Part shown: positions 42,467 to 50,478 of the stretch, in pieces | Layout of the letters: every line of letters begins with the position of its first letter | Numbering within the stretch: the stretch's first letter is position 1 | Assembly: GCF_020985305.1 (NCBI RefSeq) | Contig: NZ_CP087588.1 | Coordinates: 248,001 to 312,000 of the forward strand | DNA from: Croceicoccus sp. Ery15 | GTDB taxonomy: Bacteria > Pseudomonadota > Alphaproteobacteria > Sphingomonadales > Sphingomonadaceae | DNA: 64,000 nucleotides | Reading direction: 5' to 3' | Program-made: the position numbers and the translations under genes | Notes under the pieces: model-generated | The model's database searches: none | What the model saw: only the letters and a program-made list of their open reading frames with translations | Told to the model about the DNA's origin: nothing

Positions 42467-44635
42467 TTACAACTTGGTCTCGATTGAAATTCCAATCTTA
42501 CGAGGTTGTTCATAGAACCCGTCGGTGCTGAGTGCGCCGGGCCGGACCGTCTGCAGCACCTTCTCGTTGGTGAGGTTGGTGACCCACAACCCGATCTTGA
42601 ATCGCTCGCTCTCGGGCGTCCAACTGACCGACCCGTTGATGAGCGTGTAGGACGGTTGCGAGAAGAGGTTCGCGAAGTCGTAATAGACCCGTGAGCTCCA
42701 GGACAGGTTACCTGCGAAAGTGATACGACCATCGCCGACGTCACTGCCCCAGTCGATGCCGAAGTTGCCGGACCATTCGGGGGCCCGGGTCATGACATTG
42801 TCCGAAGCGTCGAATGTCACCACGTCGTTGCCGCCGTCGGCGCGCGGAAAGAAGCCCTGGGCATCGGGGAAATCCTGATAACGGGCGTGGGTATACGCTA
42901 CCGCGCTCCGCAGCGTCAGGTCTGCTACGGGACGGACGAAAACCTCGAACTCGCCGCCGTAGATTTCCGCGTTGGCGGCGTTTTGCAGGATGTAACTAGG
43001 ACCGATGGCGTCTTTCGCCTGTAGCTGGAGATCCTGGTAATCGTAGTAGTAAATCGACAGGTTCGTCCGCAACCAGTCGAGCGGATCGGATTTGATGCCG
43101 AACTCTGCGGCGCTGATATTCTCGGGATCGACCGCCGTCGCGCTCGCTGCGGCCATATTGAACACCCCGCTCTTGAACGCGGTGCTGTAAGTGGCGTAAA
43201 CGCTGGTGTTATCGGTGATCTCGTAGCGAACGCCGAGTTTGTAGTTGAACTTGTTGAAGGTCTCTTCGGCGTCGTTGACGACGACGTTTCCATTGATTTG
43301 CTGTGTAAAATTGCGCGTTTCGGTGGTGTAGCGGGCGCCGATTGTCAAGAACAGGCCGGAGAGCAACTCATAGGTTCCTTCCGCGAAGCCCGCGAATGAG
43401 CGGCCTTCAAGCTCAGGTTCCACCGTGGGACCACTAAGAGGAAGATCGGGACTTGCGGCAGTCCATGGCTGGAGGAAGGCGTTCCCCCCGAACTGATAGA
43501 AATAGCCCCCGACGAGCCACTGGAATGGACCCGGATCAGCCGAATTTAGCTTAATCTCTTGGCTGATGGATTCGACATTGAACTCTGCTAGGAAATTGCC
43601 GAGCTCGATGTTCGAGGCGTCGGAATCGGTGTCCTGATCCCAGCGCAGCAACATGTACCCTGTCGTCGTATCTAGCGCGACAGACCCGAGATCGAGCCGT
43701 GTGTGGAGCGCCGCCGAGTAGCGCTTTAGGTCGAGAGTCGGCTCCTTCGTGAGCGAAGCCTGCCAAGCGTCCGTCGGAAGGATGACGCCGGCGAACCTGC
43801 GGCCTGCCGTATTGCCATCAAGCGGCTGAGGAGAGTTCGTGGTGCCTTTTTGATCGAAATACTCTCCGGTCAAGATAATGTCGAGGGCGTCGCTGGCTCT
43901 AAAAAGTACCTTGCTGCGGAGATCGATGACCCGCTGGTCACCCAAGCCACCTCCCCGTATCAAGTCGGTAATGTATCCCTCATTCTTACGGTAAAGTCCG
44001 GCGAAATCGGCTGCGACCGAGTCGCTTAAAGGACCGGTGACATAAAAACGGGCATCGTAATCTCCCGCATCATTCCGCATCCGCCCCAAGCGCGCCGTCG
44101 CTTTACCCCGGAAATTAAAGCTTGGATCGGGCGTGATTACATTGATCAGCCCGCCGGTCGCGTTTCGGCCGAATGTGGTGCCTTGCGGTCCCCGCAGGAC
44201 CTCGACACGCTCGACCTCGACCAGGTCGATCCAGTTCGCAGCCGATTCCGGTTGATAGACGCCGTCCACATAAGTCGCTATATTGGGTTCGTCGCCAATT
44301 GAGATACCCGTCGAACCGACGCCGCGGACGACCGGCTGGAACACGCCCATGTTGCGGCTGCCGACGAAACCGGGCACCACCTGCGTCAGCGTCCTGACCG
44401 TGGAGACGTCGGCAGAGGCCAACGCGTCGCCAGTGATCGCGGTCACCGCCACCGGCACGTCTTGGAGCCGCGCTTCGCGACGAGTGGCGGTGACGACGAT
44501 GTCGCCCAGACCGGTTTGATCTTCGGCCTTTGCTTCTTGCGCTTCAGGGGTGTCGGCATCCTGCGCCAGAGCCAGGTGCGGCGTCAGCGCCGTTGCCGTG
44601 AACAAAACGATCGAATACGCTTTTCTGTTTTTCAC
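42467..44635 (-). CDS. TonB-dependent outer-membrane receptor (copy 2)
   Basis: This 722-residue receptor has a signal peptide (LFTATALTPHLALAQDA), a TonB box (LGDIVVTATRREARLQDV), a plug domain (RGVGSTGISIGDEPN; YVDGVYQPESAANWIDL; VLRGPQGTTFGRNATGGLIN) and a barrel ending PRKIGISIETKL. It lies 21 bp upstream of copy 1 and 37 bp downstream of nahD on the same strand, so both receptors appear part of a catabolic operon. Sequence similarity between the two copies is limited to plug motifs, suggesting different ligands. Confidence 0.92.
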   Translation of the reverse strand: MKNRKAYSIVLFTATALTPHLALAQDADTPEAQEAKAEDQTGLGDIVVTATRREARLQDVPVAVTAITGDALASADVSTVRTLTQVVPGFVGSRNMGVFQPVVRGVGSTGISIGDEPNIATYVDGVYQPESAANWIDLVEVERVEVLRGPQGTTFGRNATGGLINVITPDPSFNFRGKATARLGRMRNDAGDYDARFYVTGPLSDSVAADFAGLYRKNEGYITDLIRGGGLGDQRVIDLRSKVLFRASDALDIILTGEYFDQKGTTNSPQPLDGNTAGRRFAGVILPTDAWQASLTKEPTLDLKRYSAALHTRLDLGSVALDTTTGYMLLRWDQDTDSDASNIELGNFLAEFNVESISQEIKLNSADPGPFQWLVGGYFYQFGGNAFLQPWTAASPDLPLSGPTVEPELEGRSFAGFAEGTYELLSGLFLTIGARYTTETRNFTQQINGNVVVNDAEETFNKFNYKLGVRYEITDNTSVYATYSTAFKSGVFNMAAASATAVDPENISAAEFGIKSDPLDWLRTNLSIYYYDYQDLQLQAKDAIGPSYILQNAANAEIYGGEFEVFVRPVADLTLRSAVAYTHARYQDFPDAQGFFPRADGGNDVVTFDASDNVMTRAPEWSGNFGIDWGSDVGDGRITFAGNLSWSSRVYYDFANLFSQPSYTLINGSVSWTPESERFKIGLWVTNLTNEKVLQTVRPGALSTDGFYEQPRKIGISIETKL

Positions 44636-44672
44636 TCTACCCTCCCAAGTTTTACTAACTTTGAAATTATTC

Positions 44673-45260
44673 CTATTGGTTCAAGTATTCAGAAAGAAAA
44701 TCCAACCTGTCATTTCCCCAGAAAATCTGGTCGTCGACAAACATCATTGGGGCACCGAACACGCCGCGCTGGATCGCCTGGCTCCGGGCCTTGCGATATT
44801 CGTTCTGTCCGATCGGAGAATCGACGAATGCCAGCAGCGCATCGGCATCGAGGCCTGCCGCTGTCGCGCAAGCGGCGAGTTCGCCGCGGTCACGCGGATC
44901 GATGCCCTGGCCCCAGATCCGGCGATACGCGTCGGTCACGAACTGTTCAGCCCTGCCGTGCTTTCGGGCGTACAGGACCGCGCAATTCCAGTGTGCGCAG
45001 TCGAAGCTGGCCGGAAAGTTGAGGGGCACGCCATAGCGCTCGGCCCAACGTTCGAGATCGGCTTTCATCACCTTGATCTTGGGCAGGACCTCGCGGTTCG
45101 AGGGTCCATAGTTGCCGGCGGCAATCTTGGCTTCGGGTATGTCGATCGGCCAGTAGTCGACCTCGCACCCCGCCGCCCGGGCGATTTCCGGCAGCTTGAG
45201 CTGCGCAAGGTAGCTGAACGGGCTGATGAAATCGAAGTAGAAGTCGATCGTGCGGGTCAT
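44673..45260 (-). CDS. nahD: 2-hydroxychromene-2-carboxylate isomerase
   Basis: This 195-residue protein of the DsbA/GST-kappa fold converts 2-hydroxychromene-2-carboxylate to trans-o-hydroxybenzylidenepyruvate in naphthalene-type degradation, using glutathione. It begins IDFYFDFISPFSYLAQLKLP, with the conserved serine in place of the DsbA cysteine pair, and ends RGVFGAPMMFVDDQIFWGND, both typical of NahD. It overlaps the oxygenase alpha stop/start by four bases. With the bphC/nahC gene of the same operon it supports breakdown of a bicyclic aromatic. Confidence 0.9.
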   Translation of the reverse strand: MTRTIDFYFDFISPFSYLAQLKLPEIARAAGCEVDYWPIDIPEAKIAAGNYGPSNREVLPKIKVMKADLERWAERYGVPLNFPASFDCAHWNCAVLYARKHGRAEQFVTDAYRRIWGQGIDPRDRGELAACATAAGLDADALLAFVDSPIGQNEYRKARSQAIQRGVFGAPMMFVDDQIFWGNDRLDFLSEYLNQ

Positions 45261-46519
45261 GCGGGCTCAAGGTCGAATCCGACCATCTCCCGATAGTTGT
45301 CCCAGAAGCCGATGATCGCGCCCTCGGTGACGAGATGGTCGGCATCCTCCGCTCGGCCGCCACCCATCGCGATGTAGGACGTCGCGCTTGCCTCGCCGAC
45401 GATGGCGTCCTGGACAATTTCCACCGCTTCGCCGTCTTCCATCGAAATGAGCCCGGCGGGGCCGATCAGGTTGGCTTGCTTGAGCCGGATGGCCTGCATT
45501 TCCGCATCGTCGTCCTGGTAGCCGAAATGGGTCCAGACGAGCTCGAATTCATCCGGCCCGTAGGTCACCGTCTGGCGCACCGCGAGCGTGTTCTGGATCT
45601 GCTGAAGGACCAGATTGGGGTAGACCGCAAGGATCACCAGCGTGACGTTATCCGCGAACTCCTGCCGACCTTTCAGCAGCGACATGTCCTGCAGCTTGAA
45701 TTCGGTGTCGAAGGTGCGCGCATCGCCATAGGCCTGCTTGTCGGCGGCATCGTCGTTGCTGGCCGCGATCGAATAGAGCAGCGAGTGGCGTTTGTTGGCA
45801 TCCATCAATGCCTCACCTGTCTGGGTCGAGCGATAGAGACCAAACGTGTTGTGGAACAGGTGCAGCAGGCTGGCGTGGTAGGGATCGCGGGTGTTCTCGG
45901 CGTAGAGCTTCCAGTTCCCGCGTATCCGCTGGCGCTGGTCGCCCAGCACGGTGATCGGCTTGCACATGATCCGCTCGATCTGCTCAACCACGATCGGACC
46001 GAGGAAATCGCGGCAGGATTCGACAGTTTCGGAGAAAGAGGCAAACACCAGACCGCCAACGGTTTCGGTGCGCAGCTGGCGAAGATTGTGCTGGGACATG
46101 TCGAAATCGCCCGGCATCCCGCCCTGTCCCTTAAGGCCGCGGCGGAAGGGAACCCCGATCAGGTTCCCCTTCAGATCGTAGGCCCATTGGTGGTAGACGC
46201 ATTCCAGGCTTGCGCGGTTGCCGCGCATTTCGCGGCAGACCAGGGCACCGCGATGGGCGCAGCGATTGACCACGACATGCAACGAGCCGTCGCTGTCGCG
46301 CGTGAGGATCACCGGTGTTTCGCCCACGAAGGTCGATTTGAAATCACCCGCCTGCGGAACTTCAGCCTCAAGTCCGACGAAGGACCAGCAGTTACCCTTG
46401 AAAATGTTCTCCTGTTCGCGATCGTAGTACTGGCGATCGGTGAAAACGCGGTACGGAACCCGGCATCCTGCAGTGGACGGGGCTTGATCGAAGGCGTCTG
46501 TTTGCTGGCGAATGGACAT
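45257..46519 (-). CDS. Rieske oxygenase alpha subunit, salicylate/anthranilate hydroxylase type
   Basis: This 420-residue oxygenase component has Rieske ligands in NRCAHRGALVCRE and CVYHQWAYDL, and the mononuclear iron site in AENTRDPYHASLLHLFHNTF. That ENTRDPYHASLLHLF wording is typical of salicylate hydroxylases (NagG, AhdA1c) and anthranilate dioxygenases. In sphingomonads such enzymes convert salicylate to catechol. The beta subunit and a Rieske ferredoxin lie upstream in the same operon and nahD overlaps its end; salicylate is the expected end product of the nahD branch, so the set is coherent. Confidence 0.9.
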   Translation of the reverse strand: MSIRQQTDAFDQAPSTAGCRVPYRVFTDRQYYDREQENIFKGNCWSFVGLEAEVPQAGDFKSTFVGETPVILTRDSDGSLHVVVNRCAHRGALVCREMRGNRASLECVYHQWAYDLKGNLIGVPFRRGLKGQGGMPGDFDMSQHNLRQLRTETVGGLVFASFSETVESCRDFLGPIVVEQIERIMCKPITVLGDQRQRIRGNWKLYAENTRDPYHASLLHLFHNTFGLYRSTQTGEALMDANKRHSLLYSIAASNDDAADKQAYGDARTFDTEFKLQDMSLLKGRQEFADNVTLVILAVYPNLVLQQIQNTLAVRQTVTYGPDEFELVWTHFGYQDDDAEMQAIRLKQANLIGPAGLISMEDGEAVEIVQDAIVGEASATSYIAMGGGRAEDADHLVTEGAIIGFWDNYREMVGFDLEPA

Positions 46520-46543
46520 AATTGGGTGCTTTCAACTTTGCAG

Positions 46544-47035
46544 CTAGATCGGGCGGACCATCATCGTATCGATGAGGTGGGTGTCGAAGATCGCGGTCTT
46601 GGAAAGGAAGCGCGGGGCAGCCCCGGAAACGTCGATTTCATCGACATATTTTCCGGAATTGTAGATCGACGTCTGACCGTCGTTGCGCGTCATCAGGACC
46701 ACATAGTTGGTCTGTGCGGTGACGATCTGCCCGCTCGTCGACTTCACGCGGGTCGGACCGAGAATATGCCGGTAGCTGTGCGCGGGAAAAATGTTGGCGC
46801 GGCGCAAAGACACGATGCGATCGACCAGCATGCCGCGGCTGTCGCAGAACACCGCGGCCAGATTCAGCGAACGATTGTGGTTCTCCGCAGAGATCACACT
46901 GTATCGACAATTTTCCTCGAACAGGTCGGGCCATTCTTCCAACCGGTCGTCATCGATCAGTTCCGCGTGAAGCGCATTGACCTGCGCAGCGGCATGCTGT
47001 AACTGCATCTGCTCAAGGGTGGGAAGGCCCATCAT
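46544..47035 (-). CDS. Rieske oxygenase beta subunit, salicylate-hydroxylase type
   Basis: This 163-residue subunit has the typical beta pattern: NALHAELIDDDRLEEWPDLF, CRYSVISAENHNRSL, then FCDSRGMLVDRIVSLRRANI and FLSKTAIFDTHLIDTMMVRP. It pairs with the alpha gene 24 bp downstream. I chose the ATG at 47035, which overlaps the ferredoxin stop as ATGA; the next codon is also ATG. The frame is open further upstream, but that part is antisense-free shadow of the ferredoxin gene. It is closely similar in layout to the beta subunit at 52743. Confidence 0.88.
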   Translation of the reverse strand: MMGLPTLEQMQLQHAAAQVNALHAELIDDDRLEEWPDLFEENCRYSVISAENHNRSLNLAAVFCDSRGMLVDRIVSLRRANIFPAHSYRHILGPTRVKSTSGQIVTAQTNYVVLMTRNDGQTSIYNSGKYVDEIDVSGAAPRFLSKTAIFDTHLIDTMMVRPI

Positions 47036-47358
47036 GCCGCCCCTTCGGGCTTCGTGATGCAGACCCAGCCATCCTCGATTTCGACCGGATATGAGACGAT
47101 CGCCACCTGGCAGGGAAAGGCATTGGCCGCCCCCGTCTTGATGTCGAACGAGCCGCCGTGAAACGGACATTCGATGACATCGCCGTCCTGGTACCCGTCG
47201 GTAAGCATGGCATTGCCGTGGGTGCAGAGATTGTCGGTAACGAAGATCTCGCCATCGACATTGTATACAGCGAGCGCAGGCATCCCTTCGGCGAAGGCCG
47301 CGACCGGCTCACCGTCCTTCACGTCGGCGACTTCACAAAGGCGTAAGTTTTTCGACAT
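47032..47358 (-). CDS. bphA3: Rieske-type ferredoxin of aromatic oxygenases
   Basis: This 108-residue electron carrier has the Rieske ligands in NLCTHGNAMLTDG and IECPFHGGSFDIKTG and belongs to the BphA3/NahAb group. It shuttles electrons from a reductase to terminal oxygenases. It is the only Rieske ferredoxin gene in the window, while there are four oxygenase alpha/beta pairs, so it probably serves several of them, as known for sphingomonads. No reductase gene is present here. Confidence 0.9.
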   Translation of the reverse strand: MSKNLRLCEVADVKDGEPVAAFAEGMPALAVYNVDGEIFVTDNLCTHGNAMLTDGYQDGDVIECPFHGGSFDIKTGAANAFPCQVAIVSYPVEIEDGWVCITKPEGAA

Positions 47359-47402
47359 GGTCGATCTGTTTCCCTGTCAAGAACTGATTCAAATTGAGAT
47401 TG

Positions 47403-48302
47403 TCAGAGCAGCGGAATGTCCATCCCGTATCCGGCTGCCTCGTTCCCGTGCCCGAAGATGTCGCGGGTGTAGTATTCCTGCTGGCTCGGCGCCTGGCGCG
47501 CACCCCAGCCAAATTCCCACAGCCAACCCGACGGGTTAGCGCAGTAAAAAGTCAAGGCCTGGTCGTTGGCGTGCTTGCCCAGCTGGAGCGCGACGTCGAT
47601 CTTCTTCTCACGCACAATGTCATGGGCCATCCCGAGATCGTCGAGATCGGTGTATTCGAACATCAGGTGGTTGATGCGCTTTTCCATCGGTCCGAGGCCG
47701 AAGGCTACCGAGTGCTGGCGCTCGTTGCAGTGCATGAAATAGGGCTGGGCGACCATGCCGTTGGGCAGGTGGAGAAGGTATTCAACCGACCCGCGCAGGC
47801 CGAGCAGTTCATAGAACTGGGCCGCCGCCTCGACATCGTCCTGGCGCAGGATGCAGTGCCCGATCCCTTGCGAGCCGGTCAGGAACTTGCCGAACATCGG
47901 GCGTCCGGGATGAAACGGCTTGTGCGTATCGACCTGGGGGCCGAAGAAAATCTCGGTCGGGTTGCCGCCCGGATCGGCCAGCTTGAGCAGCCCGAGAACC
48001 CGGCGTTCGCGCGCCTCGGCTTCGGTGCCCACGGTGAAGGGGATTTTCGCCGCGCTCAGCTTTTCCTGCATCGCGGCGAATTCCTGCGGCCCGGCCACGC
48101 GCCAGCCCATGTAGGCCAGGTCATCGCTGCCATCAGCGTGCAGGACGATGCGGTGATGCCAAAGGTCCATCCGCAGATAGAGCCGGTCCCCTTCGCCTTC
48201 ATCGACGACTTCCATGCCGGCGACTTCGGCGGCGTAAGCGCGCCAGGCAGCGAGATCGGAAACGGTAAGACCAAGATAGCCGAGTTCGGTGACGACCGAC
48301 AT
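47403..48302 (-). CDS. bphC: Extradiol ring-cleavage dioxygenase, BphC/NahC type
   Basis: This 299-residue two-domain type I extradiol enzyme would cleave 2,3-dihydroxybiphenyl or 1,2-dihydroxynaphthalene. Signatures are VTELGYLGLTVSDLAAWRAY, LADPGGNPTEIFFGP in the first domain, and the iron ligands in QGIGHCILRQDD, KRINHLMFEYTD and SGWLWEFGWGAR in the second. It is the first gene of the minus-strand operon and faces the large divergent control region. Presence of nahD in the operon fits a 1,2-dihydroxynaphthalene-type substrate. Confidence 0.92.
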   Translation of the reverse strand: MSVVTELGYLGLTVSDLAAWRAYAAEVAGMEVVDEGEGDRLYLRMDLWHHRIVLHADGSDDLAYMGWRVAGPQEFAAMQEKLSAAKIPFTVGTEAEARERRVLGLLKLADPGGNPTEIFFGPQVDTHKPFHPGRPMFGKFLTGSQGIGHCILRQDDVEAAAQFYELLGLRGSVEYLLHLPNGMVAQPYFMHCNERQHSVAFGLGPMEKRINHLMFEYTDLDDLGMAHDIVREKKIDVALQLGKHANDQALTFYCANPSGWLWEFGWGARQAPSQQEYYTRDIFGHGNEAAGYGMDIPLL

Positions 48303-48406
48303 AGTTCAAATTCTCCCAATTCACCCCAAAGCGGGGACATTTTGCGTTTTTCTGGTTGCGATTTTCTGGCCGCCTTGCTTCGATTCGAGCCGCCAGTTTC
48401 AGCCAA

Positions 48407-48449
48407 TTCTGCGTAATCACCTACCAGTTTCTGCACAATCACCTACCAG
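48407..48449. repeat. Tandem 21-bp direct repeat with 22-bp period
   Basis: Bases 48407-48427 and 48429-48449 match at 19 of 21 positions; both begin TTCTGC and end AATCACCTACCAG. The 22-bp period is close to two helical turns, so both copies lie on one DNA face, as expected for activator sites upstream of a promoter. Confidence 0.75.
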
Positions 48450-48462
48450 AACGTTTTTCATT

Positions 48463-48478
48463 GTGCAATACGTTGCAC
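48463..48478. promoter_or_regulatory. Perfect inverted repeat GTGCAA-N4-TTGCAC
   Basis: The arms GTGCAA and TTGCAC are exact reverse complements with a four-base spacer. It lies 14 bp after the tandem repeat and 91 bp before the oxygenase ATG, a typical operator position. Confidence 0.55.
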
Positions 48479-48568
48479 GAAATGATGGGATGCGGTAGTA
48501 GCCTTGTGCGATCTGCGGTTGATTCGCGGAGGTATGGGGTACCCGACGCACAGAACGGGAGAGGATTG

Positions 48569-49984
48569 ATGGAACTCACTGAGAAAATCGGCGGCAGGAT
48601 TGCCGACTTGCAGGGCTTGAAAGAGCGCATGCGCGCTTGGCTCAAGAAGGATCACGAGCGCGGGATCTTCCAGCTGGACCGCGCCGCTTTCACCGAAGCT
48701 GCGCTGTTTGAGCTCGAGATGAAGTACATCTTCGAGCGCAACTGGGTCTATCTGGCGCATGAGAGCCAGATCGCTAAACCTAACGATTTCATCACGACCA
48801 AGATCGGGCGCGTTCCTATCCTGGTCACCCGTGACAAGACGGGAGAGGTCCGAGCCTTCGTCAATGCGTGTTCGCACCGTGGCGCGCGCATTTGCCGCGA
48901 GCGGGCCGGGAACAAGCGCAACCACATGTGCCCGTTCCATGGTTGGACGTTCTCGTCCGGGGGCGACCTGTTGGACGTCACCGATGAGAGCATCGGGGGC
49001 TATCCGGAGGCATTCAATCGCGCTGATTTCGGGCTTCAGCCGGTCGCCCGGGTGGAAAGCTACCGTGGCTTCATTTTTGGCAGCCTCTCCGCCGATGTCG
49101 TCCCGCTGGTCGATCACCTCGCCGGCGCGCGGGATTTCATCGATATCTTGGTGGACCAGTCGAAGTCCGGCGCAATGGAAGTTTTGCCCGGAACCAACCG
49201 CTACCGCTATCACGGCAACTGGAAGATGCAGGTCGAGAACGGGCTCGACGGTTATCACGTCATGACCACGCACGCCAACTACTTCATGACGGTTCAGCGC
49301 CGCGTCGAAGGCGTTTCGAAGAACGAAACCAAGGCGATTAGCTTCGACGGCTTCACCGCGCGCGATGGCGGGTCGTTCTCGTTCCACAACGGACACACTG
49401 TGTTGTGGGCCGACTATGCCAACTACATGGATCGCCCCAATTTCGAGATCCTCGACTGGCTCGAAGAGTCCTACGGCGCCGAAAAGGCCAAGTGGATGAA
49501 CAAGCGCATCCGCAACCTGCAGCTGTTTCCCAACGTCTTCCTGATGGACCAGACCAGCACGCAGATCCGCATCATCCAGCCGCTGGCGGTGGATGAGACC
49601 GAAGTCAGCACGGTGTGCATCGCCCCGGTCGGCGAAAGCGCCGAGGCGCGGGCCCTGCGGCTGCGTCAGTATGAGGATTTCTTCAATTCGACCGGCATGG
49701 CGACCCCGGACGACCTGACCGAATTCAACAACTGCCAGACCGGCTTTGGCGCCGGCGAAGGCCGCTACAACGAGATGTCGCGCGGTTCGACGCGCTGGGA
49801 CACCGGCCCGGGCAAGTTCGGCGAGCCGCTCGATTTAAATGTGGTGCTGAGCAGCCCGGCGGTTGCCGACGAAGGCCTCTATGTGGCGATCCATGACGAG
49901 TGGCTCACGCTCATGGAAAAGGCCATCGACAGCGAGTGCAGCGAGCTTGCCGCCTTCCTTGAGCGTTCGCTGGAGAAGGCATGA
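48569..49984 (+). CDS. Rieske oxygenase alpha subunit, benzoate/toluate dioxygenase type
   Basis: This 471-residue protein has Rieske ligands in NACSHRGARICRE and HMCPFHGWTFSSGG and the iron site in QVENGLDGYHVMTTHANYF. The VENGLDGYHV wording and length match BenA/XylX/AntA-type oxygenases, which act on benzoate-like acids to give a cis-diol carboxylate. The beta gene overlaps its stop (ATGA). Instead of the SDR (BenD/XylL) usual for this family, a PdxA-family dehydrogenase follows. Start ATG at 48569 has GGGAGAGG upstream. Confidence 0.9.
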   Translation: MELTEKIGGRIADLQGLKERMRAWLKKDHERGIFQLDRAAFTEAALFELEMKYIFERNWVYLAHESQIAKPNDFITTKIGRVPILVTRDKTGEVRAFVNACSHRGARICRERAGNKRNHMCPFHGWTFSSGGDLLDVTDESIGGYPEAFNRADFGLQPVARVESYRGFIFGSLSADVVPLVDHLAGARDFIDILVDQSKSGAMEVLPGTNRYRYHGNWKMQVENGLDGYHVMTTHANYFMTVQRRVEGVSKNETKAISFDGFTARDGGSFSFHNGHTVLWADYANYMDRPNFEILDWLEESYGAEKAKWMNKRIRNLQLFPNVFLMDQTSTQIRIIQPLAVDETEVSTVCIAPVGESAEARALRLRQYEDFFNSTGMATPDDLTEFNNCQTGFGAGEGRYNEMSRGSTRWDTGPGKFGEPLDLNVVLSSPAVADEGLYVAIHDEWLTLMEKAIDSECSELAAFLERSLEKA

Positions 49985-50478
49985 TGACCGCATTCCATTC
50001 GCGCTGGCTGGCGGTTTCCCGCTTCATCGGTCAGGAAGCCATGGCGCTTGACGACAAGGACTGGGATGCCTGGCTGGCGCTCTATCACGAAGATGCGGAA
50101 TACTGGGTTCCAGCCTGGGACGATCACGAACGGCCGACTGCGGATCCGCAGAACGAAGTCTCGCTGATCTACTATCCCAACCGGGGCGGGCTTGAGGATC
50201 GGGTGTTTCGGATCAGGACCCGGCGCTCGGCGGCGAGCACGCCGCAGCCACGCACGGTTCACCAGTTCTCCCTGCTGTCTGCTGAGGAGAGCGATGGCCA
50301 GGTGCATGCGCGGACGTCTTGGACCACGGTTTCGGTGCTGGAAGGAAAAGTCGCCACTCTCAGCGGGTGGGCCTTCTATGACCTCGAATCTCGGGATGAT
50401 ACGTTCGTGATCCGCCGCAAGAAGACGGTTGTCGTCACCGACCTGTTCCAAGAAATAGCCGATGTCTACAGCCTCTGA
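49981..50478 (+). CDS. Rieske oxygenase beta subunit, benzoate dioxygenase type
   Basis: This 165-residue protein matches BenB/XylY: EAMALDDKDWDAWLALYHED, AEYWVPAWDD, NEVSLIYYPNRGGLEDRVFR, and the terminal FVIRRKKTVVVTDLFQEIAD. It is the structural partner of the alpha subunit, with which it overlaps by four bases. Its 3' end overlaps the PdxA-family gene by 17 bp, so the three genes are translationally coupled. Confidence 0.9.
   Translation: MMTAFHSRWLAVSRFIGQEAMALDDKDWDAWLALYHEDAEYWVPAWDDHERPTADPQNEVSLIYYPNRGGLEDRVFRIRTRRSAASTPQPRTVHQFSLLSAEESDGQVHARTSWTTVSVLEGKVATLSGWAFYDLESRDDTFVIRRKKTVVVTDLFQEIADVYSL

Larger units (their letters stand above)
48303..48568. promoter_or_regulatory. Divergent control region of the bphC and benzoate-type oxygenase operons
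   Basis: This 266-bp gap drives two long operons. It holds ATTGTGCAAT (48460-48469), which is part of the perfect inverted repeat GTGCAA-TACG-TTGCAC (48463-48478), a further TGCACAAT (48432-48439), and a tandem direct repeat (48407-48449). The plus-strand ribosome site GGGAGAGG precedes the ATG at 48569. Regulator unknown. Confidence 0.6.

Noticed and set aside
45335..47002. Open plus-strand frame of 555 codons
   Set aside because: It mirrors the codon structure of the Rieske alpha and beta genes on the minus strand and lacks any domain or ribosome site.
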